Positions 18,869 through 27,928 of a DNA stretch of 64,000 nucleotides are shown piece after piece (positions within the stretch are counted from its first letter, which is position 1; every line of letters starts with the position of its first letter). The notes beneath the pieces were generated by a model, which searched no databases, had not been told where the DNA came from, and saw only the letters and a list, made by a program, of their open reading frames with translations. Source of the DNA: an uncultured Roseiflexaceae bacterium (GTDB taxonomy: Bacteria > Chloroflexota > Chloroflexia > Chloroflexales > Roseiflexaceae); NCBI GenBank assembly GCA_937988885.1, contig CALKHR010000136.1, forward strand, positions 14,062-78,061, in the 5' to 3' direction. A program made the position numbers and the translations under genes.

Positions 18869-20983
18869 TTAGGGGATAAGCTGCCGTGCCAGTGCATCGG
18901 CATCGCTGCAGGGCAACTGGCAGACATAATGTTCGCACACATAGGCCGTCGCACGGCCATCGATCTGTGTACGACCTTCCAATAACGGTGAAGGCACTGC
19001 CTCCGGTGCATTAGGGTGCTTCAGAATCACAACTTTGTTGGGTAGGAAAGAGCGATAGATCGTTGCGAGTAGGCTCTGCGTATCGGCGCTCTGTGGGTCG
19101 CCGACGATGGCGATCTCCTTCACTGTGGCGAGCGCGAACTCAGCCGCCGCCAAGTAGCGCCCAAAGCCGGAGGGATATTGTTCGAGAAATTGCGCCAAGC
19201 TTGTCAGCACGGCTTCGGCGCATTCGCGATACTGCGTTTGGTCGAAGATGACTGCCAAGCGCAGCAACACATCGGTGGCTGCAGAGTTGCCGCTTGGTGT
19301 CGCGTTATCGCCCGTGTCGCGGGGGCGCACGACGAGTGTTTCATGATCGGAGGCGGTGTCGTAGAAGCCGCCGATCTCAGCATCCCAGAACCGTGCAAGG
19401 ATGATATCGGCCAGGCGACGTGCTTCTAGCAGCCAGCGCGGCTCAAAGGTGGTTTCGTAGAGGGCTAGCAGGCCATCGGCCAGCAGGGCGTAGTCCTCGA
19501 GGAAGCCGAGCGGCGAGGTGGTAGCTGTTTCGCCATCGGGGCGCGCGCGCCAGGTGCGCAGCAGCGTGCCATCTTCGCGCATCAGGGTTTGGAGCACAAA
19601 GGTCGCGCATTGTTCAGCCACGGCGCGGTAATCGTCGCGCTTGAGCACTTGCGCGGCGAGTGCGAAGGCTCGTATGGCCATGCCGTTCCAGGCGGTCAGC
19701 ACTTTGTCGTCGAGGCTGGGCTTCGGGCGCTGTTCGCGCACTTCGAACAGGCGCCGTTTCGCTTGTGCGGCGATCTCCTCGATCTGCTCGGGGGTGCGCC
19801 CCACCACGCGCGCGACCTCCTCGGGGCGGCGATGGACGTGCAGAATATTTTTGCCCTCGAAGTTGCCCCGATCGCTCACATCGTACAGGGCCGCCATCAC
19901 CATGGCGTCGGTGTACGGCAGGTGTTTGCGCAGCTCGTCGGGCGTCCACACGAAGAACGCGCCTTCCTCATTGTGCGTGGCATCGTGCGAGGGCAGCGAG
20001 TCGGCATCCTGCGTAGAGTAGAAGCCTCCCGCCGGGTGGCGCATCTCACGGACCATATAATCGAGCGTCTCTTCGGCGATGCGGCGATAGAACGGATCGC
20101 CAGTAGATTGGAACGCCTCGATGTAGACCCGTGCCAGCAGCGCGTTGTCGTACAGCATCTTCTCGAAGTGCGGCACGAGCCACTGCGCATCGACGCTGTA
20201 ACGGTGGAAGCCGCCTCCGAGTTGATCGTACATGCCACCCTCGGCCATAGCGCGCAGCGTGCGCTCCAGCATCAGGCTGGCCTGCGGATTGTTGGTGCGC
20301 TGACCGTAGCGCAACAAGAACTCCAGGGTCATCGGTTGCGGGAACTTCGGCGCGTTGCCGAATCCGCCGTAGCGAGGATCGAACTGTGCGGCGAGCGCCC
20401 CGAACGCTCGATCGAGCAGGTCGTAGCTCAGCGGGCTGGGTGGCAGGCGCATGGCGCTCGCGGTTTGGATGTGCTTGACGAGTTCTTGGCCTGCATCAAG
20501 CAGTTCGCTGCGACGGTTGCGGTAGGCATCGGCCACGCTCAGCAGCACGCGTCGGAACGCGGGCATGCCGTGGCGATCCTCGGGCGGGAAGTAGGTGCCA
20601 CCGTAGAACGGCACGCCATCGGGTGTCATAAACACAGTCATCGGCCAGCCGCCACCACCCGTCATCGCCTGCACCGCCGTCATGTAGATCGAGTCGATAT
20701 CGGGGCGTTCCTCTCGATCGACTTTGATGTTGACGAAGTGTGTGTTGAGAATCTGCGCGGTTGCTTCGTCCTCAAAGCTCTCGTGCGCCAGCACGTGGCA
20801 CCAATGGCAGGCCGCGTAGCCAACGCTCAGGTGTATTGGCTTATCCTCGGCTCGCGCCTTGGCAAACGCTTCTTCGCCCCACGGGTACCAATCGACGGGA
20901 TTGTGTGCGTGCTGCACGAGGTAAGGACTCGTTTCGTTGATAAGGCGATTGGTGAACTTGACTGGTTCGCGATCCTGCGCCAT
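18869..20983 (-). CDS. DUF255/YyaL (SSP411) thioredoxin-fold protein
   Basis: 704 residues of the conserved but poorly understood YyaL/spermatogenesis-associated 20 family. The N-terminal thioredoxin-like domain (about 10-170) has HNPVDWYPWGEEAF and the conserved CHWCH active-site-like motif (about residues 59-63). The remainder is an alpha/alpha barrel resembling N-acylglucosamine 2-epimerases (GGFGNAPKFPQP, GGGFHRYSVD, HFEKMLYDNA). Starts at an ATG with GAGGAG 6 nt upstream. It appears to head a two-gene unit with the terpene synthase. No reaction is established for the family. Confidence 0.9.
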   Translation of the reverse strand: MAQDREPVKFTNRLINETSPYLVQHAHNPVDWYPWGEEAFAKARAEDKPIHLSVGYAACHWCHVLAHESFEDEATAQILNTHFVNIKVDREERPDIDSIYMTAVQAMTGGGGWPMTVFMTPDGVPFYGGTYFPPEDRHGMPAFRRVLLSVADAYRNRRSELLDAGQELVKHIQTASAMRLPPSPLSYDLLDRAFGALAAQFDPRYGGFGNAPKFPQPMTLEFLLRYGQRTNNPQASLMLERTLRAMAEGGMYDQLGGGFHRYSVDAQWLVPHFEKMLYDNALLARVYIEAFQSTGDPFYRRIAEETLDYMVREMRHPAGGFYSTQDADSLPSHDATHNEEGAFFVWTPDELRKHLPYTDAMVMAALYDVSDRGNFEGKNILHVHRRPEEVARVVGRTPEQIEEIAAQAKRRLFEVREQRPKPSLDDKVLTAWNGMAIRAFALAAQVLKRDDYRAVAEQCATFVLQTLMREDGTLLRTWRARPDGETATTSPLGFLEDYALLADGLLALYETTFEPRWLLEARRLADIILARFWDAEIGGFYDTASDHETLVVRPRDTGDNATPSGNSAATDVLLRLAVIFDQTQYRECAEAVLTSLAQFLEQYPSGFGRYLAAAEFALATVKEIAIVGDPQSADTQSLLATIYRSFLPNKVVILKHPNAPEAVPSPLLEGRTQIDGRATAYVCEHYVCQLPCSDADALARQLIP

Positions 20984-21328
20984 GTCACTCCTCTTCCCGA
21001 TCCAGCATCTGCATGGATCCTGTGCTCATCCGGTGAGGACTAGTCCACCAAAGATGAAGCGAGGTCTCGGGAGGTGAACGAATCTCACCCAACAGTGTAC
21101 CATGTCCACGTGTGGTTTAGATTAGCCACATGGCATACTTCTCTGCCACTCCGCAAAATGGATATATGATTTGTGAGAGGGGATTTTGGGATGCAGACGC
21201 CACAAAACGTGTGGTGGGACGGTTAGATATTGGGATGTGGAGACTCGTTTGAATCTCCACATCGTCCGGTTGGATGGGGTATCGTTGCGAGATCGGAGCG
21301 CTTGTGCGATGAGCACGTCACCCTCGCT
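20984..21328. other. 345-bp intergenic region between ftsH and the DUF255 gene
   Basis: Contains a possible extended -10 for the DUF255 gene (minus strand TGG-TACACT, 21102-21094) and a hairpin near ftsH (21234-21263). No gene, tRNA or repeat recognised. Confidence 0.5.
21234..21263 (-). terminator. Hairpin downstream of ftsH (no T-tract)
   Basis: Perfect 10-bp stem (21234-21243 with 21254-21263), 10-nt loop, 66 nt after the ftsH stop. Confidence 0.5.
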
Positions 21329-23350
21329 TTAGTGCTCGCCGACGGACGCCGCGACCTCCTCCCGTGCTGGTAGATTCGCCGCTTTGCGCATCTCGGCCTC
21401 GTTCAGCGAATCCTCGCGGAGCAGCGCGCGCGTCAGCGCCTCAAGCCGATCACGGTTGCTGCTCAGCAGGTCGAGCGCCTTCTGGTACGATTCATCAATG
21501 ATGCGCTTGACGGCGAGATCGATGATTTGGGCGGTCTCTTCACTGTAAGGGCGGCTCATGCCGCCAGCGAAGCCGCCTTCGAGGAAGTTGCCCTCGTCGG
21601 TGCCGCTCAGCGCCAGCAAGCCCACCTCCGGCGACATCCCCCAACGCGTCACCATGGCCCGCGCGATATCGGTGACTTGTTTGATGTCGTTCTCGGCGCC
21701 TGTGGTGATGCTGCCGTAGACGATCTGCTCAGCGGCGCGCCCACCCAGCGCGTTCACGATTCGGGCGCGCAGATACGCTTCGTTGTAGTTGTAGCGGTCG
21801 GCCTCGGGCACCGAGAGCGTCACGCCGAGCGCCTGACCGCGCGGCACCACCGTCACGCGGCGCACGGGGTCGCTTTCTGGCTGCAGTAGGCCGAGCAGCG
21901 CGTGACCCGATTCGTGGTAGGCGACCCGTTCACGTTCCTCCGGCGGCATCGCCAACCGTCGCTCGGCGCCGAGCGCGATCTTCTCCATCGCCTCGGCGAA
22001 ATCCTCGGCCATCACTGCCGCGTGGCCCTTGCGCGCCGCCAACAGTGCCGCCTCGTTGACCAAGTTGCGCAGATCGGCGCCGACCAAGCCCGGCGTCTCG
22101 CTCGCGACCACATTTAGGTCCACATCTGCCCCGAGCGGCACGCCGCGCGTGTGCACCTTCAGGATCTCGGCGCGACCAGCCCGATCGGGCGGTTGCACCG
22201 TTACGCGGCGGTCGAAGCGGCCAGGGCGCAGCAGCGCGGGGTCGAGCACATCGGCGCGGTTGGTGGCTGCCAGCACGATCACCGCCTCACGCGAGTCGAA
22301 CCCATCCATTTCGACCAAAATCTGGTTGAGGGTCTGTTCGCGCTCGTCGTTGCCGCCCACGATGTTGCCGCTGCCCCGCCGCCGCCCGATCGCATCGAGC
22401 TCATCGATAAAGACGATCGCCGGGGCGGCCTTGCGGGCCTGCGCGAACAAGTCGCGCACCCGCGCCGCGCCGACGCCCACCACCATCTCGATAAACTCCG
22501 AGCCGCTCATGCTGAAGAAGGGCACACCCGCCTCGCCGGCTACAGCGCGGGCCAGCAGCGTCTTGCCGGTGCCGGGCGGGCCGATCAGCAGCACACCCTT
22601 GGGGATGCGCCCGCCGAGCCGCTGGTACTTCTCGGGTTGCTTGAGAAAATCGACGATCTCGACCAATTCTTGCTCGACCTCGTCGATGCCCGCCACATCG
22701 TCGAAATTGATCGGCGCCGTTTCGGTGTCGGCCTCGTAGAGGCGCGCCCTGCTGCGGCCCAATCCAAACGCGCCGCCGCCCGCCGCTCGGGCCGCCCGCG
22801 AACTGAGCCACAGGAAGCCGCCGATCAGCAGCAGTGTCGGCCCGAAGGAGAGCAACAGGGTGAGCAAGGCCGAACGCGGTTGATCGAGCGGTGTGGCCGT
22901 GATCACAACCTGCTTCTCTTCCAACAAAGGCAGCAGGCTTGCATCCTCGAACGATGGCTTGATCGTGGCAAATTTGGTATAAGTGAGCGGTGTTGTCGCA
23001 CGAATATCGTCAGCAGGAGGATTCGGATCGGAAACTGGTTGCTTAAATTCGCCCTGAATATCGTCGCCACGGCTAGTGATCTGGCTGACGTTATCGGCGA
23101 GCACTTGCTGCTTGAAGAAGGTGTAGGGCACTGTGACGCGATCTTGCACCTCGGGCAGCAGCCAGGGCACCAAGAGCCAATTCAGCACCAACAATACCAA
23201 AAGGGTCGTCCAAAAGCGTGGACCTCGCAACATTCGGCGCATATCCTGCGGGGAATCGTTATTGCCGCCTGTGGCTGTTGCGCCACGTTTTTCTTCGGGA
23301 CCAGGGGGGCGAGGCCGATTGCGGTTATTGTTTTCTGGCCAATTACTCAT
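21329..23350 (-). CDS. ftsH: ATP-dependent zinc metalloprotease FtsH (variant pore loop)
   Basis: Membrane AAA+ protease that unfolds and degrades membrane and short-lived proteins. 673 residues: two membrane helices (about 43-63 and 155-175) flanking a 90-residue external domain, a proline-rich N-tail, an AAA+ module (GPPGTGKT, IVFIDELDAIG, second region of homology NRADVLDPALLRPGRFDR) and an M41 peptidase domain with HESGH and the third zinc ligand in GAENDIKQ. The substrate-gripping pore motif, normally FVG, reads EMVVGVGA, so the aromatic residue is replaced by Val. I prefer the ATG at 23350 (AAAGGG 6 nt upstream); ATG 23353 is also possible. Confidence 0.95.
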   Translation of the reverse strand: MSNWPENNNRNRPRPPGPEEKRGATATGGNNDSPQDMRRMLRGPRFWTTLLVLLVLNWLLVPWLLPEVQDRVTVPYTFFKQQVLADNVSQITSRGDDIQGEFKQPVSDPNPPADDIRATTPLTYTKFATIKPSFEDASLLPLLEEKQVVITATPLDQPRSALLTLLLSFGPTLLLIGGFLWLSSRAARAAGGGAFGLGRSRARLYEADTETAPINFDDVAGIDEVEQELVEIVDFLKQPEKYQRLGGRIPKGVLLIGPPGTGKTLLARAVAGEAGVPFFSMSGSEFIEMVVGVGAARVRDLFAQARKAAPAIVFIDELDAIGRRRGSGNIVGGNDEREQTLNQILVEMDGFDSREAVIVLAATNRADVLDPALLRPGRFDRRVTVQPPDRAGRAEILKVHTRGVPLGADVDLNVVASETPGLVGADLRNLVNEAALLAARKGHAAVMAEDFAEAMEKIALGAERRLAMPPEERERVAYHESGHALLGLLQPESDPVRRVTVVPRGQALGVTLSVPEADRYNYNEAYLRARIVNALGGRAAEQIVYGSITTGAENDIKQVTDIARAMVTRWGMSPEVGLLALSGTDEGNFLEGGFAGGMSRPYSEETAQIIDLAVKRIIDESYQKALDLLSSNRDRLEALTRALLREDSLNEAEMRKAANLPAREEVAASVGEH

Positions 23351-23479
23351 CATCAACCCTTTCTCACCACGTTACAAAACCGCTAGAGGTCTTTTGCGAA
23401 CCTAGGAGAAGGGCTGGAAGCAAGTTTCACACCAAGAAACGCAAAAGTGCAAGAATACAAGCCGTGAGAGAGCGGTTCA

Positions 23480-23488
23480 TGGTATACT
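23480..23488 (+). promoter_or_regulatory. Extended -10 promoter before the leader peptide/antiporter
   Basis: TGG-TATACT, about 20 nt before the ATG of the leader peptide at 23509. -35 poor. Confidence 0.5.
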
Positions 23489-23508
23489 CCCAAAGGAAAA
23501 GGAGCCGT

Positions 23509-23559
23509 ATGCTTGCGAACGCGACAATCCTCGGTCTGAAGCAAAAGAGTTCCGCATGA
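23509..23559 (+). CDS. 16-residue leader peptide overlapping the antiporter start
   Basis: Too short for ordinary gene finding. The ATG at 23509 has an AAGGAG site 4 nt upstream, stronger than anything before the antiporter ATG itself. It encodes MLANATILGLKQKSSA, and its TGA (23557-23559) overlaps the antiporter ATG at 23556 as ATGA. The geometry indicates translational coupling: ribosomes ending the leader would restart on the antiporter. The peptide is not rich in one amino acid, so classical attenuation is not indicated. Confidence 0.6.
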   Translation: MLANATILGLKQKSSA

Positions 23560-24926
23560 CGCCTTTTATGCAGTTGCTGTTGGTGATGGCGCTCCTGATC
23601 GGCGGGGCCAAACTCGCAGCAATCTTTAGTCTTCGCCTCGGACGGCCCACCCTGTTTGGGGCGTTGATCTTCGGCCTGTTGCTTGGCCCCAGCCTGCTCG
23701 ACATCTTCGGTAGAGGCTGGTTTGAGCCTGAAGTCACACAAACGGTCGTATCAACGATGGCCAGCCTTGGCGCGCTGTTCATCATGGCGCAGTTGGGGCT
23801 GCTCTGCGATTGGGAGGTGCTGCGGTCGCCCAACCGTACCGTGCTGTTGGTGGGAGTCTTCAGCACACTGATCCCGTTGTTGCTCGGCATTCTGATCACG
23901 CGCCTCTACTCCGTTTCCACCACGAACGCGATCTGGATCGGGGTGGTGTTGGCGGCCACCAGCATAAATGTGATCAGCCAGATGCTGCAGGCGTACGGCA
24001 AGTTCGAGGGCACCGTGGGCACTACCATCCTCGGTGCCGCCACGGTCGGCAGCATCCTGAGCGTGATCCTGTTTACCTTGTGCATGGCGCTGCTCCCCGC
24101 CGAGAGCATCGGGTTAGCGGCGCGCACGTTCGTGCAGTTGCTGGTCTTTCTGGTGGGCATTACGTTGTTAGGCATCTGGTTGCTGCCCCGACTGTTCGCC
24201 CGAGCCGAGCGCTTGCCGATCGCGTACCCCACCCCTACCATCGCGTTGATCGTACTGCTGTTGCTGGCCTGGTCCAGCGAGCAGATCGGTCTGATGAGCG
24301 CGGCCAGCGGCGCGTTCTTGGCGGGCCTGCTGTTCCGGCATATCGATCAGCGGGCGCTGATCGCCGATGGCCTGGAACTGTTGAGCATCACCGTGTTTGT
24401 GCCGCTGTTCTACATCAGCATTGGGCTGAGCGTGAACCTGCGGCAACTGCTGGTCGGCGATTTCCTCGGGATCGCCGTGCTGCTCTGCGTGCTGGCGGTG
24501 GTGAGCGGCGTTGTGGGCGCGGGGCTTGGCGCATGGCTGGGCAAGATGCCCAGGCGCGATGCGCTGCGGGTGGGTGCGGGCATGGTGTCGCGGGGCGAGT
24601 TGAGCATCATCGCGGCGATGGGCATCACGCAGAGCCAGATGGACGAACTGCCGCACCTGCTGGCCGCCACTACGCTGATGGTGCTGCTCAGCCTGCTGGT
24701 CGGGCCGCGCCTGATGCGCTGGGCCTTCCAAGAGAAGCCGCAGTACGATTGGCAGCCCGCGCAGCCGAGCGGGGACACTGCCGACCAAGCGTCAGCCGAG
24801 GCCGCCGCGCTCGAAGAACCGCTCCCCGAAGAGGAAGAACTCAGCACTACCTCGCACGAATTCTGGAAGCGTCGCAAGCCCGATACTCAGCCACTCCCGC
24901 AACTCGACGATGAGCAGCAGCCTTGA
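23556..24926 (+). CDS. CPA2-family cation:proton antiporter (Kef/NapA type)
   Basis: 456 residues with about twelve membrane helices to residue 390 and an acidic cytoplasmic tail (EEPLPEEEEL). The family signatures GRPTLFGALIFGLLLGPSLL (helix 2), TSINVISQML and GAGMVSRGELSII are present. CPA2 antiporters exchange Na+ or K+ for protons. The usual ND/DD ion-binding pair in the middle helix is not obvious: SINVIS occupies the region, so ion specificity is unclear. There is no KTN/TrkA_N domain, unlike KefB/C. Its own ribosome site is weak; translation may rely on the overlapping leader peptide. Confidence 0.85.
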   Translation: MTPFMQLLLVMALLIGGAKLAAIFSLRLGRPTLFGALIFGLLLGPSLLDIFGRGWFEPEVTQTVVSTMASLGALFIMAQLGLLCDWEVLRSPNRTVLLVGVFSTLIPLLLGILITRLYSVSTTNAIWIGVVLAATSINVISQMLQAYGKFEGTVGTTILGAATVGSILSVILFTLCMALLPAESIGLAARTFVQLLVFLVGITLLGIWLLPRLFARAERLPIAYPTPTIALIVLLLLAWSSEQIGLMSAASGAFLAGLLFRHIDQRALIADGLELLSITVFVPLFYISIGLSVNLRQLLVGDFLGIAVLLCVLAVVSGVVGAGLGAWLGKMPRRDALRVGAGMVSRGELSIIAAMGITQSQMDELPHLLAATTLMVLLSLLVGPRLMRWAFQEKPQYDWQPAQPSGDTADQASAEAAALEEPLPEEEELSTTSHEFWKRRKPDTQPLPQLDDEQQP

Positions 24927-25042
24927 TCTGCACGCCACTCCGCAATTACGCGCTGTTTTGTGTGGGATGGAAGGAGCGTGTCGGCAGAGGGTACGCCGCC
25001 TGCTATGCCCCTGAATGCCCAGAGGATCGGCACGCGCGACAG

Positions 25043-26323
25043 CTAGCGGCTGGCCAGCAGTCCGTAGTAGAGCGACTCGACCTGCGCGACCACGACGGAG
25101 CGTGCGTAGCGTGTGCGGGCACGTTGGCGCGCCGCTTCACCCAGGGCTGCGCGCTGTTGGGGCTGCGCTAACAACGCGAGCAAGCGCCGCGCGAATCCGG
25201 CGGGTGTTGGCTCCAACGCGCCATTGACGCCGTCGGTGATCGCGCTGGGTGTGCCGCCGGTGGGCATCGCTAGGATCGGCGCGCCGCAGGCCAAGCCCTC
25301 CAGCATCACGCGGCTAAGCGGCTCGCCCCACGCCGAGGGGAACAGCAATACCTCACAGTGCGCCATCAGCCGCAGCGTCTCATCGTGATCGACCCAATCG
25401 AGGAATTGCGCCGAGATGCCGAGCGCCGCTAGTTCGCGTTGAAGCGTGGACTGCAGCGAGCCGTTGCCCGCCAGCACCAGCGTGTGCTCGGCCAGCGCTG
25501 CGCGCTGCGAGGCGTCGAGGCTGCGGAAGCTTTCGAGCAACACCTGCGCGCCCTTGTTGCGTTCGAGTTTGCCGACGTACAGCAGGTAGCGCTGATTGGT
25601 GGGCACCGAGGTGGGCCATTCGCGGGACACACGCTCAATCGCATCGATGTCGAGCATGTTCGGCAGCACGTGGAGGCGCTCGGGCGCAACAATCGGGGCG
25701 AGCCGCTGCGCGATGTAGTCGCTCACCGCGATCACCGCGTCGGCGCGGCGCAGGTAGCGTTGGCGGCGATGCAGATGCCGCAGCATGTACGGGATGGCGG
25801 GCAGCGCCAGCGTGCCACGCAGCGCTCCCAGCCGCTGTGGCAGATCGGTGGCCAAAGTGGCCCAGGTTTGCCGTTCCAGCGGCACGCGGTCGGCGTGTAG
25901 GCCAGTGGCGAAGTAGTCCCACGGCCAGTGGTCGCGCACCGTCACCAGCACAGGCGCGCGGAGGCGTTGGCCCGCGAGGACGGATGGCGGCGTCACTTGG
26001 ACGTGCTGGGCGTGGATCACCACCTGTTGGGCGCTGTGGCCCTGTTCGGTCAGTAGCTCGGCGAAGCGCGGCCACAGCCGTTCATGACGGGCGTAGTTCT
26101 GCACAAACGGGATGCGCGGCGTGCGGTAGCCCCAACGAGTCGTGGGAACGCCGAGGACATCGGCTTCGCTGATGCCGTGCTGGTTCTGCTGGGGCACGAG
26201 CGCTCGCACGGTGTGGCCCCGCTCGATCAGGGCGAGCGCCAAGGCGTGCGCGCTCCATCCCGCGCCTCCGCAGCGGGGCGGGAACACATCCGACGGCATT
26301 AGAATGTGCAGGGGAGCGCTCAT
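25043..26323 (-). CDS. GT4-family glycosyltransferase
   Basis: GT-B fold transferase of 426 residues using a nucleotide-sugar donor. N-terminal half: ILMPSDVFPPRCGGAGWSAHALA; C-terminal half: LLYVGKLERNKGAQVLLESF, then the donor-binding segment PSAWGEPLSRVMLEGLACGAPILA with the EX7E-type Glu pair. The ATG at 26323 overlaps the upstream transferase stop (ATGA), so the two are translationally coupled; the longer frame starting at 26377 is rejected. Probably acts in glycan or glycolipid assembly; acceptor unknown. Confidence 0.88.
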   Translation of the reverse strand: MSAPLHILMPSDVFPPRCGGAGWSAHALALALIERGHTVRALVPQQNQHGISEADVLGVPTTRWGYRTPRIPFVQNYARHERLWPRFAELLTEQGHSAQQVVIHAQHVQVTPPSVLAGQRLRAPVLVTVRDHWPWDYFATGLHADRVPLERQTWATLATDLPQRLGALRGTLALPAIPYMLRHLHRRQRYLRRADAVIAVSDYIAQRLAPIVAPERLHVLPNMLDIDAIERVSREWPTSVPTNQRYLLYVGKLERNKGAQVLLESFRSLDASQRAALAEHTLVLAGNGSLQSTLQRELAALGISAQFLDWVDHDETLRLMAHCEVLLFPSAWGEPLSRVMLEGLACGAPILAMPTGGTPSAITDGVNGALEPTPAGFARRLLALLAQPQQRAALGEAARQRARTRYARSVVVAQVESLYYGLLASR

Positions 26324-27474
26324 CGGTGCACGAGTTCCAGCATAATGCGTTCGAGCTCGGCGCAGTGCTGCGCCCAAGAGTAGTGTTCTACTACGCGCTT
26401 ACGGCCCGCCGCGCCCATCTCCAAGGCAGCTGCCGGATCGTCGAGCACACGGGCGATCGCATGCGCGAGGCCGGGCACATCGCCTTCGCGGAACAGCACG
26501 CCCTCTTGACCATCGCGGATCACCTGGTTGAGCGGGTGGATATCGGTGGTGACGACTGGCAGGCCCGCCGCCATATACTCGTAGACCTTCAGCGGCGACC
26601 AGAAGAAGCCCGCTGCGCGCAAGGCTGGGTGAGGGGCGGTGTTGAACGGCGCCACGCCCAGCGTCGCCTGTCTGAGCAACTGCGGCACGCGCTCATACTC
26701 GACCGCGCCTGTGAAGGTGAAGCGCCCGGGCCATGCCGACGCCAGTTGCTCGGCCTGCGCCCGTTCGGGGCCGTCGCCTATCAGCATCACTCGTACATCG
26801 CGGCCCAGCGCCAGCAACATCGACACGGCCCGCACAACATCCAACACGCCGTGCCAGGCCCGGAACGAGCCGAGGAACACAATCGTATTGGTAGGCCGAT
26901 TGGCATACTGCGGCTCGAACCGTTCGACCGCCGCGCCCCACGGCAGCTCCACGATGCGGTCGCGCGGGATCTCGGGTGGGACAGTGGTGTGCAGCGGCGT
27001 GACGATGCGGTCGGCCCACCAGCACTGTGTGGTGGCCCAGCGGCGCATCGGGCCACCCAAACGGTCATCGAGACGGCGTTTGGCGACCTCGGGCGGGTCC
27101 ACGATCAGCGCATTGACTTCGAGCAGCGTGGGCACGCCAAGCCGACGGGCGGCCAGCAAGCCGCCGCCCGCAAAGTTGTAGTAGCGCTCCATAATCAGGT
27201 CGGGCTTGACCGTGCGGGCCAGCCGAGCGATCAGCGGGGCGCTCAGGAGCGAAGCAGCCTTGGGAACATCGATATGATGCAGGTGGAAGGTGCCATTGAA
27301 CGAGGAGACTGGGCGGGCTAAGGCGGAGAGGCCGCCCCAACCTTCGCGAGAACTCGCCACCACATGCACCTGATGGCCACGGGCAACCAAGCCGCGCGTC
27401 ACTTCGAGTGTGTGTGTGGAGCCACCAAGTGAACCGGGGACGGGGATGCCGCTTGCGATATACAGGATTCGCAC
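26320..27474 (-). CDS. GT4-family glycosyltransferase
   Basis: 384 residues, GT-B fold. It begins MRILYIASGIPVPGSLGGST (N-terminal Rossmann with glycine-rich acceptor loop). It has IVFLGSFRAWHGVLDVVRAV at the start of the C-terminal domain and SPLKVYEYMAAGLPVVTTD (donor Glu) around residue 300. First of two overlapping GT4 genes, which suggests consecutive steps in one glycan pathway. The exact sugar is not readable from sequence. Confidence 0.88.
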   Translation of the reverse strand: MRILYIASGIPVPGSLGGSTHTLEVTRGLVARGHQVHVVASSREGWGGLSALARPVSSFNGTFHLHHIDVPKAASLLSAPLIARLARTVKPDLIMERYYNFAGGGLLAARRLGVPTLLEVNALIVDPPEVAKRRLDDRLGGPMRRWATTQCWWADRIVTPLHTTVPPEIPRDRIVELPWGAAVERFEPQYANRPTNTIVFLGSFRAWHGVLDVVRAVSMLLALGRDVRVMLIGDGPERAQAEQLASAWPGRFTFTGAVEYERVPQLLRQATLGVAPFNTAPHPALRAAGFFWSPLKVYEYMAAGLPVVTTDIHPLNQVIRDGQEGVLFREGDVPGLAHAIARVLDDPAAALEMGAAGRKRVVEHYSWAQHCAELERIMLELVHR

Positions 27475-27552
27475 TCGCGCCGACCAGTCTGCGATGAGTG
27501 ATCAGAACATGCGATACAGAGGACGCATGTTCCGACCCCGCATCATCATCTG

Positions 27553-27795
27553 CTAGATGCGCTCGTAGCGCTCGAGATCCAAGCCAACAACCAACGCGCC
27601 AGGGGCAACGCGGCGTGTGATTTCGATTGCCCGCTCGACAGCGCTTTCTTCGAGACCTACGAGCAACGTGGTATTGCCCTTGCGCAGGAAACCACCTGTG
27701 GAGGCTAGACGCGTCACGCGGAAACCTTGCTCGATGAGGGCGTCCACCGTCGGGTCAGCGACATTATCTTCGGTCACAAACACCAGTAATTTCAT
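27553..27795 (-). CDS. DarA/PstA-like cyclic-di-AMP receptor (short form)
   Basis: PII-like trimeric fold (PF06153, formerly DUF970). The 80 residues carry the family block GFRVTRLASTGGFLRKGNTT and LLVGLEESAVERAIEI, containing the ligand-contact Arg, Thr, Gly-Phe and Gly-Asn-Thr positions known from PstA/DarA. Firmicute proteins have about 109 residues; this one lacks the long B-loop segment. Start chosen at the second ATG (27795), giving 6 nt from GGGG. It has its own strong promoter. It lies between the GT4 pair and jetD on the same strand. Target unknown. Confidence 0.85.
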   Translation of the reverse strand: MKLLVFVTEDNVADPTVDALIEQGFRVTRLASTGGFLRKGNTTLLVGLEESAVERAIEITRRVAPGALVVGLDLERYERI

Positions 27796-27830
27796 CATAT
27801 TCCCCTTTTGCGCCGAACAGCATTTGCCGC

Positions 27831-27859
27831 ATTATACGGCGCTCGCGCCGGAACGTCAA
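27831..27859 (-). promoter_or_regulatory. Strong promoter of the DarA-like gene with spacer palindrome
   Basis: Minus strand TTGACG (27859-27854), 17-bp spacer, consensus TATAAT (27836-27831). The spacer contains a perfect inverted repeat, CGGCGC-TC-GCGCCG on the plus strand (27837-27850), positioned like an operator. Confidence 0.75.
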
Positions 27860-27928
27860 TTGCCTCTGTGGAGTACGGGCGGAGCAAAGCCATTTTGTTG
27901 CCGAGATGTGGGGCGAAACGTCGTTCGG

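Noticed and set aside
19589..21043. 484-codon plus-strand open frame opposite the DUF255 gene
   Set aside because: Antisense shadow in GC-rich DNA: low-complexity composition rich in Arg/His/Gln, no family motif, no ribosome site, fully covered by a well-supported gene.
22151..23386. 411-codon plus-strand open frame opposite ftsH
   Set aside because: Antisense shadow of ftsH, with the same composition artefacts.
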